DNA of 64,000 bases from Chitinophaga tropicalis (GTDB taxonomy: Bacteria > Bacteroidota > Bacteroidia > Chitinophagales > Chitinophagaceae), in assembly GCF_009758205.1 (NCBI RefSeq), contig NZ_WRXN01000014.1, positions 1 through 64,000 of the forward strand, read 5' to 3'. Positions 1-7,178 of the stretch are shown here, piece by piece; the first letter of the stretch is position 1, and each line of letters opens with the position of its first letter. The notes below the pieces were generated by a model. That model searched no databases. It saw only the letters and a program-made list of their open reading frames with translations, and was not told the DNA's origin. Both the position numbers and the translations under genes were made by a program.

Positions 1-95
1 CGTTCAATGCTAAGATTAAAGCCTTTAGAAATGCACTAAGGGGAGTCAGAGATGTAGAGTTTTTCCTTTACAGATTAGCCAAAATCTATGCTTAG
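1..95 (+). CDS. IS transposase, C-terminal end only (ISAon1-like)
   Basis: An open frame enters from the left edge in frame 3 and ends at a TAG at 93-95. It encodes about 30 residues with the pattern FNAKIKAFR..RGVR..FFLYRLAKIYA. This matches, from memory, the conserved end of the second transposase ORF of ISAon1-type elements, which are common in Bacteroidota. Only the tail lies in the window, so whether the element is intact cannot be judged. The AT-rich bases after the stop, up to about 145, probably contain its right terminal inverted repeat, but the partner end is outside the window. Confidence 0.72.
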   Translation, partial: FNAKIKAFRNALRGVRDVEFFLYRLAKIYA

Positions 96-146
96 AATCA
101 AAATCCCCCAAGTTTTCAACTTGATCCGATAATTATATTTTCTCCT

Positions 147-171
147 GGATTGCCCAGCTATCGGGCAATCC
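147..171. repeat. perfect 9-bp inverted repeat beyond the IS end
   Basis: GGATTGCCC at 147-155 and GGGCAATCC at 163-171 form a perfect 9-bp stem around a 7-nt loop. No T-run follows on either strand, so it is not a typical terminator. It sits between the transposase stop and the tRNA terminator and may belong to the end of the insertion sequence. Confidence 0.5.
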
Positions 172-182
172 CCCAGAAAACG

Positions 183-218
183 AAAAAGGGACCGATCATC
201 TTTTCGATAATCAGTCCC
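183..218 (-). terminator. terminator of tRNA-Asp
   Basis: Read on the minus strand, a GGGAC..GTCCC hairpin (188-218) with an AT-rich upper stem is followed by TTTTTC. It lies directly after the 3' end of the tRNA gene and fits a rho-independent terminator. Confidence 0.75.
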
Positions 219-224
219 TCTTTG

Positions 225-298
225 CGGACCAGACGGGACTCGAACCCGCGACCTCCGCCGTGACAGGGCGGCATTCTAACCAACTGAACTACTGATCC
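225..298 (-). tRNA. tRNA-Asp (anticodon GTC)
   Basis: The reverse complement folds as a complete 74-nt cloverleaf. The 7-bp acceptor pairs GGATCAG with CTGGTCC, with one T-G wobble. The D-arm carries AGTTCAGTTGGTTAGA, the anticodon loop is CTGTCAC with anticodon GTC, and the T-loop is GGTTCGAGTCC. The discriminator base is G, as expected for tRNA-Asp. CCA is not encoded. A terminator follows. An insertion sequence end lies about 130 bp away, but nothing shows that the tRNA served as its target. Confidence 0.95.
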
Positions 299-374
299 TT
301 CCCGTTTTGGGATTGCAAAGATAGCAACAAAACAATCAATTATGCAAATCTTTTTTAAAAAATATTTAAGAGTT

Positions 375-382
375 TATCTTTA
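375..382 (+). promoter_or_regulatory. -7 element of the accA promoter
   Basis: TATCTTTA matches the Bacteroidota -7 consensus TAnnTTTG at all but the last base. It is followed by C and lies about 30 nt before the accA start, which gives a leader of roughly 25 nt. The upstream -33 element is not clear. Confidence 0.5.
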
Positions 383-412
383 CACCGTTCTTTAACCAAT
401 TTATACTTAAAT

Positions 413-1366
413 ATGCAATTCCTGGATTTTGAGAAACCTATTGCGGATCTGTATGATCAGTTGGAAAAACTGAAGGAGAATGGAGCAAAGTCTGGTGTGG
501 ATGTCACCGCTACTGTCAAGGAGTATGAGCAGAAGATCTCTACTACCCGGCAGGAACTATACGACCACCTCACCAGCTACCAGAAGGTACTCCTCAGCAG
601 GCATCCTGATAGGCCCTATACCTTGGCGTACATTGAAAAAATGTGTACCAACTTTGTGGAGCTGCATGGCGACAGGAATGTGAAAGATGACAAAGCGATG
701 GTAGGCGGTTTCGCCGAACTGGATGGAGAAACCGTCATGTTCATCGGTCAGCAGAAAGGTATCAACACCAAGATGCGCCAGATCCGCAACTTCGGGATGG
801 CTAATCCTGAAGGCTACCGTAAGGCCCTCCGCCTGATGAAACTGGCAGAAAAGTTCAATAAGCCTATCGTTACCCTCATCGATACTCCCGGTGCATATCC
901 CGGTCTGGAAGCTGAAGAGCGTGGCCAGGGTGAAGCAATTGCCCGGAATATCTTTGAAATGGTAAAACTGCGCGTACCTGTTATCTGTGTAATTATCGGG
1001 GAAGGCGCCTCCGGCGGTGCCCTCGGTATTGGCATAGGAGACAGGATCCTGATGCTCGAGAACAGCTGGTATACCGTTATCTCTCCCGAAAACTGCTCTA
1101 CCATCCTCTGGCGCAGCTGGAACTTCAAGGAAAAGGCAGCAGAAGAGCTGAAGCTCACTTCAGATCATATGAGCCGCTTTGGCCTGGTAGACGGAGTTAT
1201 CAAAGAACCGCTGGGTGGCGCACATGTTAACCCGGACGAAATGGCGGTGATCCTCAAACAGAAGATCAAGGAAACCCTGGCAGAACTGAAGAAGATCGAT
1301 GCCGATACCCGTATCGAACAGAGGATCGACAAGTTCAGTAACATGGGCTTTTTCGAAGAACGCTAA
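413..1366 (+). CDS. accA: acetyl-CoA carboxylase carboxyltransferase, alpha subunit
   Basis: Cytoplasmic carboxyltransferase alpha subunit. With AccD it moves the carboxyl group from biotin on AccB to acetyl-CoA, the first step of fatty acid synthesis. The 317-aa length is normal for the family. The N-terminal part is an alpha-helical segment (FLDFEKPIADL) followed by the crotonase-fold domain. The glycine-rich GEGASGGALGIG near residue 200 and the preceding IDTPGAYPG form the acyl-CoA site. The start gives the usual AccA N-terminus and sits just behind a -7 element. accD and the biotin carboxylase genes are not in the window, so the complex is encoded at several loci. No SD sequence is visible, as usual for this phylum. 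Confidence 0.97.
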   Translation: MQFLDFEKPIADLYDQLEKLKENGAKSGVDVTATVKEYEQKISTTRQELYDHLTSYQKVLLSRHPDRPYTLAYIEKMCTNFVELHGDRNVKDDKAMVGGFAELDGETVMFIGQQKGINTKMRQIRNFGMANPEGYRKALRLMKLAEKFNKPIVTLIDTPGAYPGLEAEERGQGEAIARNIFEMVKLRVPVICVIIGEGASGGALGIGIGDRILMLENSWYTVISPENCSTILWRSWNFKEKAAEELKLTSDHMSRFGLVDGVIKEPLGGAHVNPDEMAVILKQKIKETLAELKKIDADTRIEQRIDKFSNMGFFEER

Positions 1367-1372
1367 ATTTTT

Positions 1373-1404
1373 TTGTCATATACCATTTCAAATTGTCATC
1401 TTTG
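1373..1404 (+). promoter_or_regulatory. dapA promoter
   Basis: TTG at 1373-1375, a 21-nt spacer, then CATCTTTG at 1397-1404 (consensus TAnnTTTG, one mismatch). Transcription would start near 1411 and leave a leader of about 118 nt before dapA. The leader contains a GC-rich GACCGCCAGGCC stretch (1433-1444) resembling the intergenic palindrome family found throughout the window. Confidence 0.55.
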
Positions 1405-1529
1405 CACCACATTTTGAAGTAGTATCCAGTTTGACCGCCAGGCCAGACTGCCCAAATGATATGATATATTACTCATTTTGAATGTGCGGAGAATGATTTG
1501 AAATTAGTTATCTGGAATCTTAACAGAAT

Positions 1530-2408
1530 ATGGAACAACTGAGAGGCACCGGTGTTGCGCTGGTTACGCCCTTTAAAAAAGACGAAAGCATCGACTGGAA
1601 TGCTTTGGAAAAAGTGATTGATCATGTAATTTCCGGGGGGGTAGATTATATTGTGTCTCTGGGTACAACCGGAGAAACTCCTACTCTCAGCGCTGAAGAA
1701 AAGCTGGACATTATAAAGTTCACCTTCGGAAAGGTAAGCAAACGGGTCCCTGTTGTAATAGGCGTAGGCGATTACAATACCCGCGATGTCGTGAAGCGGC
1801 TGGAAACCTGTCCGCTGGACGAGGCCGCAGCCGTGCTCAGCGTAGCTCCTTACTACAGCAAGCCAAGCCAGGAAGGATTGTTCCAGCATTATAAGGCCGT
1901 TGCCGCCGCTTCTCCCAAACCTGTTATCCTGTATAACGTGCCGGGTCGTACCGGCCGTAATATGACAGCACAGACCACTTTGCGCCTGGCTCATGAAGTG
2001 CCTAACATCATAGCAATGAAAGAAGCTAGTGGCGATATGGTACAGTGTATGCAGATCATCAAAGACAAACCTGAAGATTTCCTGGTAATAAGCGGGGATG
2101 ATGCCCTGGCTATGCCACAGGTAGCTGCCGGTATGGACGGCCTGATCTCTGTAGCAGCTAACTACTTTGCTGAAGGCGTTTCCGGTATGATCAGAGCCAC
2201 TCTGGCAAATGACCTGCCTGCCGCCCGTCAGCTGCATTATAGCCTGCAGGATGCGTTTGATCTCATGTTTGAAGAGAATAACCCGGCAGGTGTAAAGGCT
2301 TTCATGCAGGAAGCCGGGCTGATAGAGAATGTATTCCGCCTGCCTGTTGTACCGGTAAGCGCCGGTTTACAGAGCCGTATTGCTGCTTTTTTGAAGAATT
2401 ACGCATAA
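1530..2408 (+). CDS. dapA: 4-hydroxy-tetrahydrodipicolinate synthase
   Basis: Condenses pyruvate with aspartate semialdehyde in the first committed step of the diaminopimelate/lysine branch, supplying peptidoglycan precursor. The 292-aa length is typical of the family. It has the TIM-barrel signature: GTTGETPTLS near residue 45 binds pyruvate, Tyr135 lies in YNVPGRTGRN, and Lys164 in AMKEASGDM forms the Schiff base. The catalytic residues are all present. The start is the first ATG after the leader and gives the standard N-terminus MEQLRGTGVALVTPF. It appears monocistronic, with its own promoter in front and a bidirectional hairpin behind that it shares with the convergent rnz. Confidence 0.97.
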   Translation: MEQLRGTGVALVTPFKKDESIDWNALEKVIDHVISGGVDYIVSLGTTGETPTLSAEEKLDIIKFTFGKVSKRVPVVIGVGDYNTRDVVKRLETCPLDEAAAVLSVAPYYSKPSQEGLFQHYKAVAAASPKPVILYNVPGRTGRNMTAQTTLRLAHEVPNIIAMKEASGDMVQCMQIIKDKPEDFLVISGDDALAMPQVAAGMDGLISVAANYFAEGVSGMIRATLANDLPAARQLHYSLQDAFDLMFEENNPAGVKAFMQEAGLIENVFRLPVVPVSAGLQSRIAAFLKNYA

Positions 2409-2415
2409 TTCCGGT

Positions 2416-2428
2416 TGGCCGCAGGCCA
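2416..2428. repeat. GCA-loop GC palindrome (family member)
   Basis: TGGCC-GCA-GGCCA: perfect 5-bp arms around a GCA triloop, immediately after dapA. One of about eleven intergenic copies in the window that keep the loop but change the arms. Confidence 0.6.
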
Positions 2429-2437
2429 GCTTCCAAT

Positions 2438-2471
2438 AAAAAAGGGTTTTGCTTCTGGCAAAACCCTTTTT
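2438..2471. terminator. bidirectional terminator between dapA and rnz
   Basis: An A-run followed by GGGTTTTGC, a 5-nt loop, GCAAAACCC and a T-run. The stem is symmetric, so it can end both dapA (+) and rnz (-), whose stop codons flank it. Confidence 0.9.
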
Positions 2472-2473
2472 GT

Positions 2474-3382
2474 TTATATCAGGTAAGTAGTCCCTTCAAG
2501 TGCAAGGTCTGTATTCGGGAAAACCTGCCGGCATTCCTCCTCAAAACCGGACAGCTCCGTATACTTGGACGAAAAATGTCCGATGATCAGTCTTTTGGCA
2601 TTAGCTTTCAGTGCCAGGGTAGCCGCCTGCGTGGTTGTACTGTGAAACCGTTCTGTAGCCCTTTCCTCCAGCTGCTGCAGGTAAGTGGTTTCATGATACA
2701 TCAGGTCAGCATTTTGCGCGTAAACAGCCAGATCCTCCGAATACTGCGTATCCGCAAAATACACATACCGTTTGCCGGGAGGAGGGGGGAGCGTTACCCA
2801 GTCATTCTTCACCAGCAATCCATCTTTCCGTTGATAATCAGCGCCTTCCTGCAAATGTGAGAAATAGGCAGCGGGTATCTCATATGCCCTGGCCTGGTCA
2901 GGAATGATCTTCCTCTTACGCTTCTGCATTTCAATGATAAAGCCAAAACAAGGTATCCGGTGATGTACAGGGAAAAAGCTGACCCGCAGCTCTTTATCCT
3001 CCAGTATCACCCCCTGGTTCTCCTCTCGCAGAGGCACAAATATGAGCTCAAACTGTAAAGTGGTGCCGGAACATTCTAGTTGGAGGTGGAGAATGGTTTC
3101 CAGTTCCGGCGGACCGAATACCGTCAGGGGTTCTTTCTGTCCCAGCAGGCTCAGGGTGTTTATCAGGCCTATCAGCCCGAAATAATGATCGCCATGCATG
3201 TGACTGATGAAAATATACCGTAACCGGCTTCTTTTGATCTTATAACGTGCAATCTGGAGCTGGGTGCCCTCTCCGCAGTCAATCAGGAGCAACTGTTCGT
3301 TGCATGTAACTATCTGGGCCGTTGGATGCCTTTCTAACGTGGGGATAGCTGAATTATTACCTAAAATCGTAACCGCAAACAT
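2474..3382 (-). CDS. rnz: ribonuclease Z
   Basis: Metallo-beta-lactamase-fold endonuclease that trims the 3' ends of precursor tRNAs. It fits this genome because the tRNA-Asp here lacks an encoded CCA. The metal-binding HMHGDH motif is near residue 60, and the downstream HHR..CFGF, the Asp of YFADTQYS and the late His of IIGHFSSKY are visible. The start at 3382 (302 aa, MFAVTILGNNSAIP) is preferred because it matches the usual rnz N-terminus. A longer frame reaching 3508 would add 42 residues that read through one of the intergenic GC palindromes and look non-coding. It lies downstream of the STAS gene on the same strand, about 170 bp away. Confidence 0.93.
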   Translation of the reverse strand: MFAVTILGNNSAIPTLERHPTAQIVTCNEQLLLIDCGEGTQLQIARYKIKRSRLRYIFISHMHGDHYFGLIGLINTLSLLGQKEPLTVFGPPELETILHLQLECSGTTLQFELIFVPLREENQGVILEDKELRVSFFPVHHRIPCFGFIIEMQKRKRKIIPDQARAYEIPAAYFSHLQEGADYQRKDGLLVKNDWVTLPPPPGKRYVYFADTQYSEDLAVYAQNADLMYHETTYLQQLEERATERFHSTTTQAATLALKANAKRLIIGHFSSKYTELSGFEEECRQVFPNTDLALEGTTYLI

Positions 3383-3430
3383 GCCAAAAATAAATAATTG
3401 CTGAAAATTCAGGATTTGCAATGCCTCAGT

Positions 3431-3446
3431 TTGGCCGCAGAGCCAA
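3431..3446. repeat. GCA-loop GC palindrome, imperfect
   Basis: TTGGC at 3431 pairs with GCCAA ending at 3446 across a CGCAGA loop, in the gap between the STAS gene and rnz. This supports the shorter rnz start because the longer frame would translate the repeat. Confidence 0.5.
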
Positions 3447-3549
3447 AAATACCCCTGATAAAACTCAAACCTGGGATTTATTTCCGGAAAATGGAAAACG
3501 AATTCCATATTCCGGAAAATTATGGCATCAATATGTGAGTAATAAAGAA

Positions 3550-3924
3550 CTATTCCTCATCATTCAATAATTCTCTTTCAAAATCTTCCATCATCACCAG
3601 GTCAATAGCTTCTAACATAGTAGGGGCAAGGTTGTAGACGGTTTCGTCTGCCGCTTTTATCTGATTTGTTAAAGTGCTGTTAAGCCCGGTAAGCGCGCAG
3701 GACATCCCGCTGTCATACTGCTGGTGATAGACTGTTAAAATGGCTCGCAGCCCTTCCTCATCGGCTTTTTCCACTAACGCCATGTCCAGTATAAGGTTAC
3801 GTCCATCAAGGTCGGGTAGATTGCTCACGTCAGTAGTAAACCTGGCTGACAAATTAGCATTCAATTCGGGGATTTGGGGTTGCACAACCAGTATTTTTTC
3901 TTTGGTATCAATTTTGAATTCCAT
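3550..3924 (-). CDS. STAS-domain protein (anti-sigma-factor antagonist-like)
   Basis: A 124-aa protein made almost only of one STAS domain, the fold of SpoIIAA/RsbV. Such proteins bind anti-sigma kinases or act in partner-switching. Visible features are the beta-strand start KILVVQPQIPELNA, the NLILDMALVEKADEEGLRAIL core and an acidic C-terminal tail. In classic antagonists the loop reads D-S-S-G with a phosphorylatable Ser. Here the equivalent stretch reads ADEEG, with acidic residues in place of Ser, so regulation by phosphorylation at that site looks unlikely. It is upstream of rnz on the same strand. No anti-sigma kinase is nearby. The partner is unknown. Confidence 0.8.
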   Translation of the reverse strand: MEFKIDTKEKILVVQPQIPELNANLSARFTTDVSNLPDLDGRNLILDMALVEKADEEGLRAILTVYHQQYDSGMSCALTGLNSTLTNQIKAADETVYNLAPTMLEAIDLVMMEDFERELLNDEE

Positions 3925-4119
3925 TAAGCAAGATTTTCTTTTATAAGTTAGTAAATAAGTAATTCAGAATCCTGCCAAATAACAGCCTTCGTTCTTACTT
4001 ACCCAACTTTAATTGTAACTTATACTATTAAAGTGTTAGGGTAAAGGTAAATCAAAATTATTTGCTAATATTGTATAAGCAAGTCCCCGTAAGGGTTTTA
4101 ATAATTTAATATTCTCACA

Positions 4120-6654
4120 ATGGACCAGAATTTTTCACCGCAAGTAAAGGAGATCATTTCGTTTAGCAGAGAGGAAGCTTTACGCCTGGGGAATGATTTC
4201 ATCGGCACAGAGCACCTGCTGCTAGGCATTATTCGCGAAGGGGAAGGGACAGCTGTTAAAATTCTGCAGGCTTTAAATGTAGACCTTTATGAACTGCGTA
4301 AGGAAGTTGAATTGGCCGTTAAAGACAAGACAGGTAAGAACATCGCCAACATCAACAGTTTACCCCTTACAAGACAGGCAGAAAAGGTTATACGTGTAAC
4401 GGTACTTGAAGCCAAAGCGCTCAAGAGCCCAACTGTGGAAACAGAGCACCTAATGCTATCTATCCTCAAGAATAAAGAAAACGTTTGTACACAAATCTTA
4501 CAACAGTTTGACGTGGATTACGACACTTTTAAAAACGAACTGGGCTTCGTAAAATCTGCAGATCCTAAGGCAGAGTTTGATGATCCGGGAGAGGAAGAAT
4601 TTGAAGACGAACGCAAAAGCTTTGCCTCCAAGGCCAAACAAACTAATACGAAGTCTAAAACTCCCGTGCTGGATAATTTCGGCAGGGACATAACCAAACT
4701 GGCCGAGAGCGGCAGTCTTGACCCTATTGTTGGTCGCGAGCAGGAAATTGAGCGTGTATCGCAGATATTGTCCCGCCGTAAAAAGAATAATCCGATCCTC
4801 ATCGGTGAACCAGGCGTTGGTAAAACAGCCATTGTGGAAGGCCTCGCCCTCCGCATCGTGCAACGCAAGGTTTCCCGTGTGCTGTTCGATAAACGCGTGG
4901 TAAGCCTTGACCTGGCAGCCCTCGTGGCCGGTACAAAATACCGCGGACAGTTTGAAGAAAGGATGAAAGCCATCATGAATGAACTGGAGAAAAACAGGGA
5001 CGTGATCCTCTTCATAGATGAGATCCACACCATTGTTGGCGCAGGTGGCGCTTCCGGTTCACTGGATGCTTCCAACATCTTCAAGCCAGCCCTCGCCCGT
5101 GGCGAACTTCAGTGCATTGGCGCATCTACGCTGGACGAATACCGTATGTACATCGAGAAAGACGGTGCATTAGACCGCCGCTTCCAGAAAGTAATGGTAG
5201 ATCCTCCAACCGTAGACGAAACCATCCAGATCCTCAACAACATCAAACCTCGCTACGAAGAGTATCATAATGTTAGCTACTCTCAGGATGCAATCGAAGC
5301 CTGCGTTAAACTGAGCGACCGCTACATGACAGACCGCCTGTTGCCTGACAAGGCCATAGACGTACTCGATGAGGTAGGTGCAAGGGTACACCTGAAGAAC
5401 ATCAACGTTCCTCAGAATATCCTGGACCTGGAAAAACAGATCGAAGACATCAAACAGGAAAAGAATAAAGTTGTGAAGAGCCAGCGCTTCGAAGAAGCCG
5501 CAGCCCTGCGCGACACTGAAAAGAAACTGGGTGAAGACCTGGAACGTGCCAAGAATGTCTGGGAAGAAGAAGTGAAACACAAACGCTACCCGATAGATGA
5601 AGAAGCTATCGCGGAAGTAGTGAGCATGATGACAGGCATCCCCGTAAAACGTATGGTACAGGCCGAAACCGAAAAACTCCGCCGTATGGGTGAAGACCTG
5701 AAAGGCGCTGTGATCGGTCAGGACGAAGCCATCTCCAAGGTGACCAAAGCCATTCAGCGTAACAGGGTAGGATTAAAAGATCCTAAAAAGCCTATCGGTA
5801 CCTTTATCTTCCTCGGCCCCACCGGCGTAGGTAAAACCGAACTGGCCAAATCCCTGGCACGCTACATGTTCGACTCTGAAGATACCCTGATCCGTATCGA
5901 TATGAGTGAATACATGGAGAAATTCTCCGTAAGCCGCCTTATCGGTGCACCTCCGGGATACGTAGGTTATGAAGAAGGTGGTCAGCTGACTGAAAAAGTA
6001 CGCCGTAAACCTTACTCCGTAATCCTCCTGGACGAGATCGAAAAAGCTCACCCGGATATCTATAACATCCTGCTGCAGGTACTGGATGACGGTATTCTCA
6101 CTGACGGTCTTGGCCGTAAAGTGGACTTCAAGAACACCCTCATTATCATGACCTCCAACATCGGTGTCCGCCAGCTGAAAGACTTCGGCGCAGGCGTTGG
6201 TTTTACTACCAGCGCAAAAGCTACCAGCGAAGAAGATAATACCAAAGCAGTGATCGAAAAGGCACTGAAACGTACCTTCTCTCCTGAGTTCCTGAACCGT
6301 ATCGACGACGTCATCATATTCAACTCTCTCAGCAAAGAGCACATCCACACTATCATAGATATCACTATGCAGAGTGTGTTGAAACGCCTCAACAATCTGG
6401 GCTTCAGCCTGGAACTGACAGAAGAGGCCAAAGGCTTCCTGGCAGAGAAAGGTTACGACCAGCAGTTCGGCGCCCGCCCATTGCACCGCGCCATCCAGAA
6501 ATACCTGGAAGATCCGCTGGCAGAAGAAATACTGAATATGAACATCAACAACGGCGATGTGCTGATTGCAGATCTTGACAAGGAAAATCAGAAACTGATA
6601 TTCACCTTGAAGAACTCTTCAAAAAGCAACAAATCCGAAAAATCAGAAGCATAA
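4120..6654 (+). CDS. clpC: Clp protease ATP-binding subunit ClpC (Hsp100)
   Basis: AAA+ unfoldase that feeds proteins to ClpP and handles misfolded proteins. At 844 aa it is full length. Order: two N-terminal Clp repeats (about 1-145, with EEALRLGNDFIGTEHLLLG), an acidic linker, AAA module 1 with Walker A GEPGVGKT at 229-236 and Walker B LFIDEIH, a short middle domain with a UVR-like segment (KSQRFEEAAALRDTEKKL), and AAA module 2 with Walker A GPTGVGKT at 566-573 and GYVGYEEGG pore loop. The UVR segment and short middle domain place it with ClpC rather than ClpB. It stands alone, ending in a strong terminator. clpP is not in the window. Confidence 0.95.
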   Translation: MDQNFSPQVKEIISFSREEALRLGNDFIGTEHLLLGIIREGEGTAVKILQALNVDLYELRKEVELAVKDKTGKNIANINSLPLTRQAEKVIRVTVLEAKALKSPTVETEHLMLSILKNKENVCTQILQQFDVDYDTFKNELGFVKSADPKAEFDDPGEEEFEDERKSFASKAKQTNTKSKTPVLDNFGRDITKLAESGSLDPIVGREQEIERVSQILSRRKKNNPILIGEPGVGKTAIVEGLALRIVQRKVSRVLFDKRVVSLDLAALVAGTKYRGQFEERMKAIMNELEKNRDVILFIDEIHTIVGAGGASGSLDASNIFKPALARGELQCIGASTLDEYRMYIEKDGALDRRFQKVMVDPPTVDETIQILNNIKPRYEEYHNVSYSQDAIEACVKLSDRYMTDRLLPDKAIDVLDEVGARVHLKNINVPQNILDLEKQIEDIKQEKNKVVKSQRFEEAAALRDTEKKLGEDLERAKNVWEEEVKHKRYPIDEEAIAEVVSMMTGIPVKRMVQAETEKLRRMGEDLKGAVIGQDEAISKVTKAIQRNRVGLKDPKKPIGTFIFLGPTGVGKTELAKSLARYMFDSEDTLIRIDMSEYMEKFSVSRLIGAPPGYVGYEEGGQLTEKVRRKPYSVILLDEIEKAHPDIYNILLQVLDDGILTDGLGRKVDFKNTLIIMTSNIGVRQLKDFGAGVGFTTSAKATSEEDNTKAVIEKALKRTFSPEFLNRIDDVIIFNSLSKEHIHTIIDITMQSVLKRLNNLGFSLELTEEAKGFLAEKGYDQQFGARPLHRAIQKYLEDPLAEEILNMNINNGDVLIADLDKENQKLIFTLKNSSKSNKSEKSEA

Positions 6655-6675
6655 ACAATAAGCCATAGTTGATAT

Positions 6676-6713
6676 AAAAAAGCTCCCGGGTCACCCCCCG
6701 GGAGCTTTTTTTA
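6676..6713 (+). terminator. clpC terminator
   Basis: AGCTCCCGGG (6681-6690) pairs with CCCGGGAGCT (6697-6706), flanked by an A-run on the left and a run of seven T on the right. It lies 20 nt after the clpC stop. Confidence 0.93.
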
Positions 6714-6778
6714 TATACCTCTTTCGTGTGAAGGAACATCCCCCCTAAAGCCCGTTTTTAAATTTTAACATTTCTCTC

Positions 6779-6800
6779 ACATAACACTTATGTGTTATGT
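6779..6800. promoter_or_regulatory. palindrome 1, possible operator over a -7 element
   Basis: ACATAACAC (6779-6787), TTAT, GTGTTATGT (6792-6800): perfect 9-bp arms. Its right arm overlaps the candidate -7 element TATGTTTG at 6796-6803. That is the layout expected of a repressor site. Confidence 0.5.
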
Positions 6801-6853
6801 TTGTAACAGGCATAAATCATAATCAATAGCATATCAAATTGCATTATTTACTA

Positions 6854-6875
6854 AAATGATACATTAGTGTCATTT
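6854..6875. promoter_or_regulatory. palindrome 2, possible operator
   Basis: AAATGATAC (6854-6862), ATTA, GTGTCATTT (6867-6875): 9-bp arms with a single T-G pair. It has the same 9-4-9 architecture as palindrome 1, and its centre is 75 bp away (about seven helical turns). Its right end touches the -33 position of the second candidate promoter. Confidence 0.45.
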
Positions 6876-6904
6876 AATAAATATTTTAATATTAGATATT
6901 TGCG

Positions 6905-6920
6905 CTATACAATCGTATAG
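6905..6920. promoter_or_regulatory. palindrome 3
   Basis: CTATAC, AATC, GTATAG: perfect 6-bp arms with a 4-nt centre, located at the likely transcription start of the second candidate promoter (-7 at 6895-6902). Confidence 0.4.
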
Positions 6921-7178
6921 GAGAACTAATGATCAGCATCAGTTCGTGAACACCAGTGGACAATCTACTTCTTTTAACCTGATTTACTGAAAACCTGATA
7001 CACAAGGTAGCTCGCTGCAAGAGAAGAGTTACTGTCTGTTATGATTACCCCAAAAGCGGTTAAACGTAACGGAACTTATTGTGCATAAGAGATGCGTAAT
7101 ATTCACTTGCAAAACACGATGTCAATAATTAAACAAAAGGATACATTATTTAACGTAAAATCTATCTATCCCTATACT

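Larger units (their letters stand above)
6714..7178. other. long AT-rich leader/regulatory region before the fibre-like cluster
   Basis: About 465 bp with no convincing gene. It holds three palindromes with 4-nt centres (listed separately) and two possible promoters: TATGTTTG at 6796-6803, and a spaced pair TTT (6873-6875) N19 GATATTTG (6895-6902). If either promoter is real, the first fibre-like gene has a 5' leader of 270-370 nt. An in-frame extension upstream of 7179 exists to 7092 but would put 29 residues in front of a clear signal peptide. Confidence 0.55.

Noticed and set aside
225..298. tRNA-Asp as an attachment site for an integrated element
   Set aside because: No second copy of the tRNA 3' end and no integrase gene is in the window; the nearby IS end is a transposase of another type.
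3383..3508. 42-residue extension of ribonuclease Z
   Set aside because: It reads through an intergenic GC palindrome and does not match the family N-terminus, which starts MFAVTILGNNS.
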